Positions 1 to 8,848 are shown, counted from the stretch's first letter. The stretch is DNA of 64,000 nt from Paracoccus litorisediminis (GCF_009711205.1 NZ_WMIG01000006.1:62001-126000), one strand, 5' to 3'. The notes: generated by a model from the letters alone, not told the origin. Translations and numbers: made by a program.

Positions 1-1
1 G

Positions 2-1174
2 GGCGGCGGCGGCCAGAACTATCCCGAGGATTACGAGGTCATCCGTCATCTGGACAGTTCCGGCCAGTTGACCCTGCGGCTGGCCTATAACCTGTTCGCG
101 CAAAAGCCGGGCAGCGAGCTGTCCGATTACGAACGCTGGATCGCGATGACCGAACCGGGCGCAGGTTCCGACCTGCTGCGGATGAACGGCGCGGGCGAGA
201 ACCTGACATGGTCCGCCGCCGATTTTGAAAATTTCCTTGAACCCCGCCCCGAACCCGGCCCCCATATGGAGGCCGAGCTGGAGCGCATCGTCGAATTGCT
301 GGCGACGAACGGCTGGCCCTTCCGCATCCATGCCACCTATGACGAGACGATCGACCGCTTCCTGACGGTGTTTGAGCGGGTGAACGGGCGCACGCCCTTT
401 CACCAGCGCTTCATCATCGACCATGCCGAAACCATCACCCCCCGCAATATCGAGCGCATCCGCGCCCTTGGCGGCGGCATCGCCATCCAGCACCGCATGG
501 CCTTTCAGGGCGAGTACTTCGCCGCCCGCTACGGCATCGAGGCTGCCCGCGCCACGCCGCCCGTGGCCCGCATGCTGGCCGACGGTGTGCCGGTCGGCGG
601 CGGCACCGACGCGACCCGCGTGGCGTCCTACGATCCATGGGTGGCGCTGCACTGGCTGACCACAGGGCGCAGTCTGGGCGGATTGCAGATGACCGAGGAA
701 AGCGCGCTGCTGGACCGGGAAACCGCCCTAAGGATCTGGACCGAGGGCTCAAGCTGGTTTTCCGGAGAATCTGGCGAAAAAGGCCGACTTGTCAAAGGCT
801 TTCATGCCGATCTTGCAGTTCTTTCCACGGACTACATGCGCGTGCCCGACGACCAAATCCGCGGCATCCGCTCGGTCCTGACCATGCTGGCGGGCAAGGT
901 GGTTTACGGCGAGGGTGGTTTTGCGGGCCTGGCCCCGCCACTGCCCCCTGCCAGTCCGGATTGGAGCCCGGTGGGACACCTTCCCAGCCCCGGCCAGCGT
1001 CCCGCAGCAATGGCCGCGCCGGGCGACTGCGACATCCCGTCATGCCATTCAGACTGCCGGAATGCTTGCGCTCTTCATGCTCACGACCATAGCATTGCCT
1101 GGAACAACAAGGTGCCTGTCCGCCACGCTGGTCGGTTCTGGGGCGCCTTGGGTTGCTCGTGTTTTGCGATCTGA
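2..1174 (+). CDS. Amidohydrolase family 3 (YtcJ-like), C-terminal part
   Basis: The reading frame is open from the first bases of the window, so the start lies outside and only the C-terminal part is seen. The sequence has the features of the YtcJ-like amidohydrolase 3 family: a metal-site segment (FIIDHAE), a GGGTDATRVASYDPW loop carrying an active-site Asp, and a C-terminal composite-domain strand with KGFHADLAVLSTDY. The last ~60 residues form a Cys- and His-containing tail ending GALGCSCFAI. I recall similar tails in proteobacterial members, so this is probably not a frameshift. Substrate unknown; these enzymes are metal-dependent hydrolases of cyclic or linear amides. The stop lies 17 nt upstream of the MFS start, suggesting co-transcription. 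Confidence 0.85.
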   Translation, partial: GGGGQNYPEDYEVIRHLDSSGQLTLRLAYNLFAQKPGSELSDYERWIAMTEPGAGSDLLRMNGAGENLTWSAADFENFLEPRPEPGPHMEAELERIVELLATNGWPFRIHATYDETIDRFLTVFERVNGRTPFHQRFIIDHAETITPRNIERIRALGGGIAIQHRMAFQGEYFAARYGIEAARATPPVARMLADGVPVGGGTDATRVASYDPWVALHWLTTGRSLGGLQMTEESALLDRETALRIWTEGSSWFSGESGEKGRLVKGFHADLAVLSTDYMRVPDDQIRGIRSVLTMLAGKVVYGEGGFAGLAPPLPPASPDWSPVGHLPSPGQRPAAMAAPGDCDIPSCHSDCRNACALHAHDHSIAWNNKVPVRHAGRFWGALGCSCFAI

Positions 1175-1191
1175 CGAAAGGGCGGGTGGGC

Positions 1192-2847
1192 ATGCAGGAA
1201 ATCCCGAAACTCGTGGCGCAGAACCAGCAATCAGCCTGGAGTCCGCTGCGGCACAAGGCCTTTGCGCTGCTTTGGACGGCGACACTGATCTCGAATATCG
1301 GGACATGGATGAACGATGTCGGCTCGGGCTGGCTGATGACAGAGCTTAGCCCGTCGCCGGGCATGGTGGCGCTGGTCTCGGCCACGACCACCGTTCCGGT
1401 GTTTCTGTTCGTGCTGCTGGCAGGCGCGCTGGCCGACCGCGTCGACAAGCGGCGCTACCTGATCACGGTCAACATTCTGCTGGGCATGGTCGTCACGCTG
1501 ATGGCGCTGGTCACGATGTGGGGGCGGATGACGCCACAGCTTCTGCTGGTCTTTACCTTTGTGGTCGGCACCGGGGCGGCCTTCATCGCGCCGGCATGGC
1601 AATCGATAGTGCCCGCGCTGGTCCCGCGCGAGACGCTGTCGCCGGCGGTGGCGCTGAATTCGCTGGGGGTGAATATCAGCCGTGCCATCGGTCCGGCGCT
1701 GGCCGGGCTGCTCATCACCGCCGTCGGACTGTCTGCGCCGTTCTTTGTGAACGCAGCCAGTACAATCGTCATCGTCACGGCGCTGATCCTGTGGAAACCG
1801 CCCCCGGCCGAGCCTTCGCGCCTGCCGCCCGAGCCGATCTTTGGCGCCATGCTGACCGGCTTCCGCCACGCGCTGCATAATGACGCGCTCAAGGCGACGT
1901 TGCTGCGATCCTTTGCCTTCTTCAGTTTCGCCAGCGCCTATTGGGCCCTCGTGCCGCTGCTGGCGCGCGGCGTCCCGGGCGGAGGGGCCACGCTTTACGG
2001 GCTGGTTCTGACCGCGATCGGCACGGGTGCCGTCACCGGTGCGCTGGTCCTTCCCAGCCTGCGCGTCCATTTCGGCATGAACGGGCTGACCGCCGCAGGC
2101 ACGATCGCGACCGCGCTGGCCATGGCGCTGCTAAGCCTTGCCGCCAGTCGCGGACTTGCGATCATCGCGGCATTCATCGGTGGTCTCGGCTGGATCGCGG
2201 TGCTGACCAGCCTGAACGTCTCGGCCCAGATGGCGCTGCCGAACTGGGTCCGGGCACGCGGGCTGTCGATTGCGCTGATGGTGTTCTATGGCTGCATGGC
2301 GGCGGGTTCGACCATCTGGGGGCAGGTCGCAGGGATGACCTCGACCCGCTTTGCGCTGCTTCTGGCGGCAGCGGGGCTGGTCGCGGCGATACCGCTGACC
2401 TGGCACGCACGGCTGGGGCAGGGGCAGGGGCGCGACCTGACCCCCGCAGCAAACTGGCCCGACCCCCAGACCGAGGGCGATCCTGCCGACAGCGCCGATC
2501 GCGGCCCGGTCCTGATCACCATCACCTATGAGATCGAACCTGAGGAGGCCGAGGATTTCCTGTCCGCCATGTCGGACCTGTCGGGCGAGCGCTACCGCGA
2601 CGGCGCGCATGACTGGGGGGTCTATCAGGACGCGGCCTCGCCCCGGAACTGGATCGAGTGGTTCTTTCTGCCCAGTTGGGCCGAGCACCTGCGCCAGCAT
2701 CAGCGCCACACCCAGCATGACGTGCAGAACCACACCCGTGCCCAGGCCTTTCATCGCGGCATGCGTGCCCCCGAAATCCGCCATTACCTTGCGCCCCGCA
2801 CCGCCGAGACGCGCGCCGCGCCCTTGGCAAAGGAGACCGCGACATGA
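1192..2847 (+). CDS. MFS exporter with C-terminal ferredoxin-like (monooxygenase-type) domain
   Basis: A 551-residue inner-membrane transporter of the MFS_3 / transmembrane secretion effector type (EntS-like). About 12 hydrophobic segments occupy residues 1-410. The signature GALADRVDKRRYL lies in the loop between TM2 and TM3. After the last helix, residues ~430-540 form a soluble domain starting ITITYEIEPEEAEDF and containing WIEWFFLPSW, which resembles the dimeric alpha-beta barrel of antibiotic-biosynthesis monooxygenases. I chose ATG 1192; a longer frame would start at TTG 1153 inside the amidohydrolase gene. The stop overlaps the next start (ATGA), so the gene is probably coupled to the XapX genes. 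The substrate cannot be inferred. Confidence 0.88.
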   Translation: MQEIPKLVAQNQQSAWSPLRHKAFALLWTATLISNIGTWMNDVGSGWLMTELSPSPGMVALVSATTTVPVFLFVLLAGALADRVDKRRYLITVNILLGMVVTLMALVTMWGRMTPQLLLVFTFVVGTGAAFIAPAWQSIVPALVPRETLSPAVALNSLGVNISRAIGPALAGLLITAVGLSAPFFVNAASTIVIVTALILWKPPPAEPSRLPPEPIFGAMLTGFRHALHNDALKATLLRSFAFFSFASAYWALVPLLARGVPGGGATLYGLVLTAIGTGAVTGALVLPSLRVHFGMNGLTAAGTIATALAMALLSLAASRGLAIIAAFIGGLGWIAVLTSLNVSAQMALPNWVRARGLSIALMVFYGCMAAGSTIWGQVAGMTSTRFALLLAAAGLVAAIPLTWHARLGQGQGRDLTPAANWPDPQTEGDPADSADRGPVLITITYEIEPEEAEDFLSAMSDLSGERYRDGAHDWGVYQDAASPRNWIEWFFLPSWAEHLRQHQRHTQHDVQNHTRAQAFHRGMRAPEIRHYLAPRTAETRAAPLAKETAT

Positions 2848-3065
2848 TCCGGACCGTCATCGGCCTGTTGCTTGCCCTGGCGATCGGCATCGCCTGCCGG
2901 GTTGCGGGCATCCCGTTGCCCGCGCCGCCCGTGCTGATCGGTGCGCTTCTGGTCGTTGCCATGACGCTGGGCTATGTCCTGACCGACCGGTTGGCCGCGC
3001 ATCGGGCCAACAGCACCCGCCCGCTTTGCGGTGGTCCCACCGGCGAAAGCGGAACCCAGCCATGA
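2844..3065 (+). CDS. XapX domain protein, copy 1
   Basis: A 73-residue membrane protein with two predicted helices separated by a short loop. The signature PLPAPPVLIGALLVVAMTLGY is typical of the XapX (DUF1427) family, whose function is unknown. Its start overlaps the MFS stop by four bases (ATGA), and its own stop overlaps the next gene in the same way. Compared with copy 2 it carries an extra hydrophilic tail (about 20 residues, RAANSTRP-like and Gly-rich). The tight coupling suggests it works with the MFS exporter or is a small accessory of it; this is inference only. Confidence 0.8.
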   Translation: MIRTVIGLLLALAIGIACRVAGIPLPAPPVLIGALLVVAMTLGYVLTDRLAAHRANSTRPLCGGPTGESGTQP

Positions 3066-3220
3066 CCCAGACATTCGGGGGACTGCTGCTGGGATTCCTG
3101 ATCGGCTCGGGGTGTCGCTGGTTCGATCTGCCCTTGCCAGCCCCACCCCGGATCGTCGGCGCACTTCTGGTCGTGGCCATGACGCTGGGCTTTCTGGGGG
3201 CGGATCTGGCGCTTTCCTAA
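3062..3220 (+). CDS. XapX domain protein, copy 2
   Basis: A 52-residue membrane protein, paralogous to the gene just upstream: the core PLPAPPRIVGALLVVAMTLGF differs from copy 1 at only a few positions. It is short enough to be missed by gene callers with a 60-residue cut-off. ATGA overlap with copy 1 gives a clear start (ATG 3062). The TAA stop overlaps the TAG stop of the convergent GntR gene within 3217-3220. Function unknown. Confidence 0.8.
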   Translation: MTQTFGGLLLGFLIGSGCRWFDLPLPAPPRIVGALLVVAMTLGFLGADLALS

Positions 3221-3924
3221 GCGCCGACCGGCGGCGGCGAGGACGCGATCCACGTCATCGCCTGTTCGACCTGTGCCAGATGCTGCTGCATGGCGTCGCG
3301 GGCCGCCATTTCCGAGCCCGCGGCAATCGCCTCGGCAATCAGGCGGTGTTCGCGGTTCGATGAAATCCGGCGGTCCGCCATCAGGTTCACCAGTTCGGAC
3401 TGGCGCATCATCGCCTGCCGTGATTGGGTAACGACACGGGCGAACAGCGCGTTCTGCGAGGCTTCGGCGATCAGGCAGTGAAAATCGGAATCCAGCCGCA
3501 CCCAGGTCAGGGAATCCGTTTCAGCATCCATCCGGTCGCACAGCACGACCAGCTTGGCCAGCGTTGCATCGTCGCGCCGCAGCGCCGCCCAACCTGCGGC
3601 CGGGATTTCGATAAAGGGGCGGGCCTCGACCAGATCGCGCGCGGAAAGCTCTCCATAAGCCAGTTCGCTGACCTGCTGCGCCGAGATGACATAGCTGCCG
3701 CTTCCCGTCCGGCTGCGGGTCAGACCCAGGGTCTGCAAGGACCGCATCGCCTCGCGGATCATCGGACGGCTGACGCCGTAATTCAGGGCCAGCTTTTCCT
3801 CGGAGGGCAGACGGCTGCCTACCGGGATGCGCCCGGACAGGATCGCTCCGCGCAAATCCTCGAACACGGCCTCGGTCGCATTCCTGCGATTGACAGCAAC
3901 CTTCTCCTTCACATCCTCAGCCAA
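3217..3924 (-). CDS. GntR family regulator, FadR/FCD subfamily
   Basis: A DNA-binding transcriptional regulator of about 235 residues. The N-terminal winged helix-turn-helix contains LPSEEKLALNYGVSRPMIREAMRSLQ and a wing (TRTGSGSYV). The C-terminal helical FCD domain has the usual metal ligands: Asp and His in LDSDFH, His in SNREHRL and His in the MQQHLAQVE helix. The start is uncertain: TTG 3924 and GTG 3912 both sit behind purine-rich sequence, and a GTG at 3999 would extend the protein with an unlikely Pro/Cys-rich leader. It lies just downstream of the anion-exporter gene on the same strand and probably controls it or the MFS/XapX operon in response to a small carboxylate or related ligand. 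Confidence 0.87.
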   Translation of the reverse strand: MAEDVKEKVAVNRRNATEAVFEDLRGAILSGRIPVGSRLPSEEKLALNYGVSRPMIREAMRSLQTLGLTRSRTGSGSYVISAQQVSELAYGELSARDLVEARPFIEIPAAGWAALRRDDATLAKLVVLCDRMDAETDSLTWVRLDSDFHCLIAEASQNALFARVVTQSRQAMMRQSELVNLMADRRISSNREHRLIAEAIAAGSEMAARDAMQQHLAQVEQAMTWIASSPPPVGA

Positions 3925-4005
3925 GCTTCCCGTCCCTTTCCCTCCGAAACCCGTGGCGTCGCAGTCTGGACGATCGCAGGGGCCGGGGCAATGCCGCACA
4001 GGGCG

Positions 4006-5025
4006 CTATTGCAGCCAATGCAGTCCGGTCACGACAAAAGCTCCCAGAAAGACGGTTTGGGCCAGCAGAAGCACCATCGCGCCTGCGCCCACATCCAGCA
4101 TCCTGCCCAGTTCCGTCTTGATCCCGACCGCGGCAATGGCGACCAGCAGCGCCCAACTGGACAGCGCGCCCGCGGCATCGGCCAGCCAGACCGGGATCAG
4201 CCCGGCCGAATTGACGGCGGCAAGCACCAGAAAACCCAGCACGAAACCCGGCAGCAAGGGTGGGCGCTGGCCCTCGACCTGATCGGCCAGCCCGCGCGCC
4301 CGGATCGCCAGTGAAAAGACCAGCACGACCGGGGCCAGCATCGACACCCGGATCAGCTTGACCAGAGTTGCGGTCTCTCCGGCTTCGGGGCTGATCGAAA
4401 AGCCCGCGCCGACCACTTGGGCCACGTCATGGATGGTGCCGCCCAGGAAGACCCCGGCATCGCGGGCATCCAGCCCAAAGACCTGCGCCAGCATCGGATA
4501 AATCACCATGGCCACGGTCGACAGCACCGTCACCGCCAGCACGGTAAAGACCAGATCGCGCTCGGATTTCTCGTGCCGGGGCAGGACGGCGGCAATCGCC
4601 ATGGCGGCCGAGGCACCGCAAATCGCCACCGCGCCGCCGGTCAGCAAGGCAAAGCGCCAGTCGCGGCCGATCAGCCGGGTGACGGCCAGCGCGAACAGGA
4701 TGGTCAGCACCACCCCCGCCACCACCAGCGCGATCGCCGCCCCACCCAGACCTGCCAGCATCTCGACCGAGATCCGCGCGCCCAGCAGCGCTACCCCCAG
4801 CCGCAGCACGGTGCGGGCGGTGAAGCCAATGCCGGGCGCGGTGCGCGAGCCCTCATCGGCCAGAAAATTCAGCGCCAGCCCCAGCAACAGGGCCATCAGC
4901 ATGGCAGGCGCGCCGTAATGCTCGGACAGGAACTGCGCCGTCGCCGCCACCAGAACCGAAACCGCAAGGCCGGGAAAAAGCTCGCGCAGTTTGTCGGAAC
5001 GCGACGGATCCACATTGGCTGTCAT
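4006..5025 (-). CDS. YeiH/TauZ-type putative sulfate exporter
   Basis: A 339-residue polytopic inner-membrane protein of the PSE (putative sulfate exporter) family. Family hallmarks are GLALNFL, RLGVALLGARIS, GGAVAICGASAAMAIAAV and GGTIHDVAQVVGAGFS. About ten hydrophobic segments span the whole length, and size matches the family (330-360). Relatives such as TauZ in Paracoccus accompany degradation of sulfonates, where they are proposed to export sulfate or sulfite; no sulfonate enzyme lies in this window, so the substrate stays open. ATG 5025 is the only good start. The GntR gene follows 81 nt downstream on the same strand. Confidence 0.88.
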   Translation of the reverse strand: MTANVDPSRSDKLRELFPGLAVSVLVAATAQFLSEHYGAPAMLMALLLGLALNFLADEGSRTAPGIGFTARTVLRLGVALLGARISVEMLAGLGGAAIALVVAGVVLTILFALAVTRLIGRDWRFALLTGGAVAICGASAAMAIAAVLPRHEKSERDLVFTVLAVTVLSTVAMVIYPMLAQVFGLDARDAGVFLGGTIHDVAQVVGAGFSISPEAGETATLVKLIRVSMLAPVVLVFSLAIRARGLADQVEGQRPPLLPGFVLGFLVLAAVNSAGLIPVWLADAAGALSSWALLVAIAAVGIKTELGRMLDVGAGAMVLLLAQTVFLGAFVVTGLHWLQ

Positions 5026-5189
5026 TTACAAGCCCCGCGCGTGGATATGAGAACCGGACGCAGCCTTGTGCAAATCGCCCAGCTTAGTCCCGACGATCCA
5101 GCTCAGACGAGTTGGCAATCCGTCCCTATACGCCAAGTGTCGATCAATAATATTCGAGCGTAATGCAATTAATTTAGACAATTTCTGTC

Positions 5190-5216
5190 CCTCATGCCCG
5201 GTTTTCGGGCATGAGG
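5190..5216. terminator. 11-bp perfect hairpin between yeiH-like and OMP genes
   Basis: CCTCATGCCCG (5190-5200) and CGGGCATGAGG (5206-5216) form a perfect stem with a five-base loop, 50 bp after the stop of the leftward outer-membrane gene. There is no clear U-tract on either strand, so termination of that gene is likely but not certain. It could also be an mRNA-stabilising structure. The rest of 5026-5265 shows no gene; it must hold the promoter of the leftward exporter gene. Confidence 0.5.
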
Positions 5217-5265
5217 ATTATCAAGCTGTCTCACTACGTCGCAACCTCATGCGGACAGGCGCAGT

Positions 5266-6063
5266 TCAACCTTTCGGGAACAGCCAGGTCACCGAGGCTC
5301 GCGCACCCCAGTCGTCCTTCGGTCCATTCTCGGGCGTGTCCGCCCAGTAGCGGGCTCCGACCTGCAAGCTGACGGGTTGAGCGCCGAATTGCATCAACTT
5401 AGCGATCTGCATGTTGATCGGCACGCTCCATTCCTCAGCCTTCCAGTCATAGGTCGACTCGGTGTTCAGCGAGAATGTCCAGGCAGTGGGCGTGGTATAG
5501 GCCATGAAAGGTTGCAGGAAGGTCGAGGAGATGTCGTTGCGGTCATCCTCTCCGGCAACCGACCACAGGTGGTTCGCCAGTCCGCCAAAGGTCCAGTTGC
5601 CGCTTTGCTTCAGCACGACCGCAGTCGGACCGATGGCCCATTTCTCGGCCCCCAGCAATTCGTCGCTGGCAGTCGGCAAGTAGAAGGCCGGACCCGCCCC
5701 CCAGATCAGCCCATTCGCGGTGGGTTCCTTGGGAGAGAAGAAGAAGCTGGCAAGGATATCGCCAAGACCCGATTGACTGCCCGACTCTCCGGCAATGTCC
5801 TTTTGGTCGATGATCGGGACGATCACCCGCGCGATGACGTTCCAATTTTCATTGAGATCAATCGGAATGACCGGCTGGACGTTCAGAACGTTCTTTTCCC
5901 CGTCAGCAGAGCCATAGCCGGAATCATGGTTGAACTGAAACGGCAGACTGATCAGCGAGGCGACCGGGTTGGAAAGCTGCTTGGCCAGATCCTGGTCTTG
6001 CGCGAGGGCCGGCACGCTGCTCAATGAAGCCGCCGCGATCAGCCCGACTTGTAGTGCTTTCAT
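5266..6063 (-). CDS. Outer-membrane transporter-like beta-barrel protein
   Basis: A 265-residue secreted protein. The start ATG 6063 has AAGGGG at a good distance and opens a signal peptide (MKALQVGLIAAASLSSVPALAQ, cleavage near residue 21); an upstream in-frame extension lacks these features. The mature part has alternating amphipathic strands, many aromatic residues at strand ends and a terminal aromatic-containing strand (ASVTWLFPKG). Such proteins are commonly annotated as neuromedin U or outer-membrane transporter-like. Function unknown. It is monocistronic, with the IS30-like element 291 bp upstream of its start. Confidence 0.75.
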   Translation of the reverse strand: MKALQVGLIAAASLSSVPALAQDQDLAKQLSNPVASLISLPFQFNHDSGYGSADGEKNVLNVQPVIPIDLNENWNVIARVIVPIIDQKDIAGESGSQSGLGDILASFFFSPKEPTANGLIWGAGPAFYLPTASDELLGAEKWAIGPTAVVLKQSGNWTFGGLANHLWSVAGEDDRNDISSTFLQPFMAYTTPTAWTFSLNTESTYDWKAEEWSVPINMQIAKLMQFGAQPVSLQVGARYWADTPENGPKDDWGARASVTWLFPKG

Positions 6064-6209
6064 GTATATTCCCCTTCGTGAGGGCCGAGCGGGAACTTGA
6101 ACGCCCACATTCCGGCGGCTTGATCGCCATTCGAATCAGGAAGTCATCATGGGAATGGTAGCAGCCGATTTTTCCTCAGCGCAGTAAGGCCACGCAGGAG
6201 CGAATACGG

Positions 6210-6227
6210 TGTGACATGTCGGTCACA
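6210..6227. promoter_or_regulatory. Perfect TGTGAC-N6-GTCACA palindrome
   Basis: An 18-bp perfect inverted repeat 147 bp upstream of the outer-membrane protein start and 144 bp before the transposase. It has CRP-like half-sites, but the spacing between TGTGA and TCACA is 8 rather than 6, so it may serve another regulator. No gene is visible in 6064-6353 (290 bp). Confidence 0.4.
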
Positions 6228-6290
6228 AATGATTACGGCATTTGAATTACATAATTGTGATTATCCTACGCCTTTGCGAACAGTGGGGAC

Positions 6291-7350
6291 GTGCTATTTC
6301 TGAATGCGACTTTTTATGCTCGACAATGGGTTGAGCCATGAAAGGATCGCAGAATGAAGGTTCGGTTTTCTCACCTTTCGCTCTCTGATCGGGGCAAGAT
6401 CGAGCGCTGGCGGCATGCCAAGCTGAGCCCTGATGAGATGGCCCGCCGACTTGGCCGGCATCGCTCGACGATCTTCCGCGAACTCAAGCGCAATCATTTC
6501 CACGACAGCGAGATCCCGAAGCTCAGCGGCTATTGGTGTGTCGTGGCCCAGAGCCGCTGCGATGCCCGCCGGACGCGGCGACGCAAGCTCGTCCGCGATC
6601 CGCGCTTGCGCGACCAGGTCGAGCGCTGCTTGCGCGCCGGCTGGACGCCCGAGCAGATCGCCGGGCGGATGCGCTATGAGCGCGCGCCCGCCTCGGTCTG
6701 CCACGAGACCATCTACCGCCACATCTATTCCGAGGAAGGCCGCCGCGCTGAACTTTGGCGTCACCTTCCCTCGGGCCGCAGGTGCCGCCGTGGCTATCGG
6801 TTGCGCAAACGGCTGCCGCCGAAATTCGCCCCTGAACTCAGTATCTTGTTCAGTCCCGATGTCATCGCGCATCGCAAGGAGTTCGGACATTGGGAGGAAG
6901 ATTTGGTCTTATTCAGGCAGAAATACGGCCCGGCCAATGTCGCCACGATGATCGAGCGCACCAGCCGGTTCCTTCTTGTGCTGAAGAACGAAGAAAAGCG
7001 CGCCAAGCCGATCATGTCCCAGATCGCGCAGGCGTTGATGCCCCTGCCCCGCCATGCCTGTCGCTCGGTGACATTCGATCGCGACTCCGAATTCGTCGAC
7101 AGGCCACATTTACAGGCTGAAGTCGGCGCGCAAACATGGTTCTGCGAGGCCCGGTCGCCTTGGCAGAAAGGTGCCGTCGCAAACGCCAAAAAACGGCTGC
7201 GGCGCTGGCTCTGTCGCGACACCGATCCCAACAGCCTGTCCCAGGAGAATCTACGATTTCTCTACGCCGGGTTGAACACCACGCCGCGCAAATGCCTCGG
7301 CTTCCGTACGCCAGCCAAAGTGTTGGCTCCTAAGTAAAACAGAAAGACAC
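6291..7350 (+). mobile_element. IS30-family insertion sequence, tentative limits
   Basis: The element contains one transposase gene. Weak terminal similarity is seen between GTGCTATTTCTG at 6291 and the reverse complement of CAGAAAGACAC at 7340-7350 (GTGTCTTTCTG). This gives about 1.06 kb, normal for IS30 elements. No target-site duplication is visible, so the limits are a guess. The copy sits between the outer-membrane protein gene and the 3' end of the rha operon. Confidence 0.45.
6354..7337 (+). CDS. IS30 family transposase, probably inactive
   Basis: A 327-residue DDE transposase with the IS30 layout. The N-terminal helix-turn-helix has LSPDEMARRLGRHRSTIFRELKRN, and the middle has SVCHETIYRHIY. 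The catalytic core starts at GHWEEDLVLF, where the first Asp is kept. The second motif reads VTFDRDSEFVDR where the family usually has FDxGxEF. The third reads WQKGAVANAKKRLRRW where the family normally has a Glu (V-E-N); here it is Ala, one base from a Glu codon. Full length with intact ends, but loss of the third catalytic residue predicts no transposition. It could be a decaying copy or a DNA-binding remnant. Confidence 0.85.
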   Translation: MKVRFSHLSLSDRGKIERWRHAKLSPDEMARRLGRHRSTIFRELKRNHFHDSEIPKLSGYWCVVAQSRCDARRTRRRKLVRDPRLRDQVERCLRAGWTPEQIAGRMRYERAPASVCHETIYRHIYSEEGRRAELWRHLPSGRRCRRGYRLRKRLPPKFAPELSILFSPDVIAHRKEFGHWEEDLVLFRQKYGPANVATMIERTSRFLLVLKNEEKRAKPIMSQIAQALMPLPRHACRSVTFDRDSEFVDRPHLQAEVGAQTWFCEARSPWQKGAVANAKKRLRRWLCRDTDPNSLSQENLRFLYAGLNTTPRKCLGFRTPAKVLAPK

Positions 7351-7359
7351 TGATCAGTG
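7348..7359. repeat. 12-bp palindrome CACTGATCAGTG
   Basis: A perfect palindrome just after the transposase stop and overlapping the tentative right end of the IS. It may be part of the insertion target or a small operator. The rest of 7338-7501 shows no gene. Confidence 0.3.
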
Positions 7360-7501
7360 CTAGATTTCGGTCATCTGCAGTCATCTGCCGCCCCGCTGGT
7401 GTTTTCCTCCAACAACCGATGACAGAGCCACACACGCAACCCTGACTTCATAACGTCAAGCTCACGCCAAATCTGGCGCCACAAGCACGCAACGCGATGG
7501 G

Positions 7502-8848
7502 TCAACCTACCTCTGCCCACCATGCCTGCGCATAGCCGCTTATCCCCGCATCGCTGGGAACGCGGGTGGTCGGCAACGCATTTGCCTTGGGCAGGCACAG
7601 CAATGCCGCGCCGGCGGAGGTTCCTGTTGCAGATCCGGCGATCTGGATCCCATCCGACCTCAGCGTCGCGAGCATCTCGCAGAAATCCGGGTTTCGGGCA
7701 AAGGGCCCCTCGATCAGCGCGGGTCCCCGCGATCCGGTCAGAGTCAGGCAGGTGTCCGTCATCAGCGCCAGATACCACGATAACGCCAGCATACGTTGAC
7801 CCTCGGTCTGCGGTTCCGAAGTCCAGCGCATCTTGCGACCCTGGAAAGGGCCGGAATCGCTCACGACCGCAGGCAGGATCATGAGCCCTCGCCGCAGCAC
7901 TTCCGCGCGGTCGGCATCCGTCGGGTGTGCCTCGGATCCCCCGCGCAGCACCTCATATTCCCGACCTCCCATGAAGCGGGCCGAGGGCACCGGCTGCCCG
8001 AGCGCGTTGACATTGACGAGAACGTCCCGCGTCGGGTCCAACGCAACGGGCGACGTCCCCATGGACATCACGACGACCCATGTGCCGGTCGAGACCACCG
8101 AAAACGGCCCCTTCCGCCCCAGCAGATAGGGATAAAGCGAGGCGTTGCTGTCATGTATGCCAACAGCAACCGGTGTGCCCGCCCGCAGGCCGGTTGCTGC
8201 TGCAAGCTCGGGACGCAGATGACCCAGAACCTCGGACGGGCAACGCGGCGGGGCAATCCGCCCCTCCAGTCCCAGCCGCGAAACGAGGTCGGAAAAACGG
8301 CCCTCCCACGGGTTCCACAGATCGGTGTGACAACCAAGCGAGGTCACGTCGCTGGCCAATTCACCGGTCAACCGCCATCCCCAATATTGCGGATAGGTCA
8401 GGACATGCGCCAACCGCCCCGACAGGTCGGGATCGTGGCCCAGCTGCCAATGCAATTGCGCGCCAAGGTTCAACCCATGCGGCAGCCGGGGCGATCCGGT
8501 CTGCGCGAATTCCGGGCGGATCGCATCATATGCGGCAGCGACCGCGTCCGGGCCGTCATGCTCGTAATCGAGCATCGGCGCGGCCAACTCACCTGCCCCA
8601 TCCAGCAGCACCGCCGCCGCACCATGCGTCGTGACCGAGATCGCATCGATCCCATGCTGCGCGTGGAAGGCAGACAAATGGTGCAGGAAGAACTGCCAAT
8701 GCCCCTCAAGATCGGTATGCGGCCATGGCGGGCCGGGCAAGGGGCGGTTCGGGCGTGTGACGACAGCGATCTCCGTCAGGGTCTCGCCCTCGACCAGGGC
8801 CAGTTTGGCATTGGTCTTGCCGATATCGATGACGGCGATGCGGGTCAT
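7502..8848 (-). CDS. rhaK: L-rhamnulose kinase, FGGY family (RhaK)
   Basis: A 448-residue sugar kinase of the FGGY / ASKHA fold. The N-terminal phosphate motif is [13 protein letters not shown], the adenosine/phosphate-2 region includes [13 protein letters not shown] and [10 protein letters not shown], and the C-terminal domain has [13 protein letters not shown] and [12 protein letters not shown]. In the Rhizobium-type pathway RhaK phosphorylates L-rhamnulose, and in R. leguminosarum it is also needed for uptake. The start overlaps the rhaU stop (ATGA). It is the last gene of the leftward rhaR-S-T-P-Q-U-K unit, whose order matches the rhizobial locus exactly, which supports the assignment over other FGGY kinases. 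Confidence 0.9.
   Translation of the reverse strand: MTRIAVIDIGKTNAKLALVEGETLTEIAVVTRPNRPLPGPPWPHTDLEGHWQFFLHHLSAFHAQHGIDAISVTTHGAAAVLLDGAGELAAPMLDYEHDGPDAVAAAYDAIRPEFAQTGSPRLPHGLNLGAQLHWQLGHDPDLSGRLAHVLTYPQYWGWRLTGELASDVTSLGCHTDLWNPWEGRFSDLVSRLGLEGRIAPPRCPSEVLGHLRPELAAATGLRAGTPVAVGIHDSNASLYPYLLGRKGPFSVVSTGTWVVVMSMGTSPVALDPTRDVLVNVNALGQPVPSARFMGGREYEVLRGGSEAHPTDADRAEVLRRGLMILPAVVSDSGPFQGRKMRWTSEPQTEGQRMLALSWYLALMTDTCLTLTGSRGPALIEGPFARNPDFCEMLATLRSDGIQIAGSATGTSAGAALLCLPKANALPTTRVPSDAGISGYAQAWWAEVG

Noticed and set aside
1000..1174. Possible frameshift at the amidohydrolase C-terminus
   Set aside because: The Cys/His-rich tail ending GALGCSCFAI looks like the natural tail I recall in related proteins, so I read it as one intact frame.
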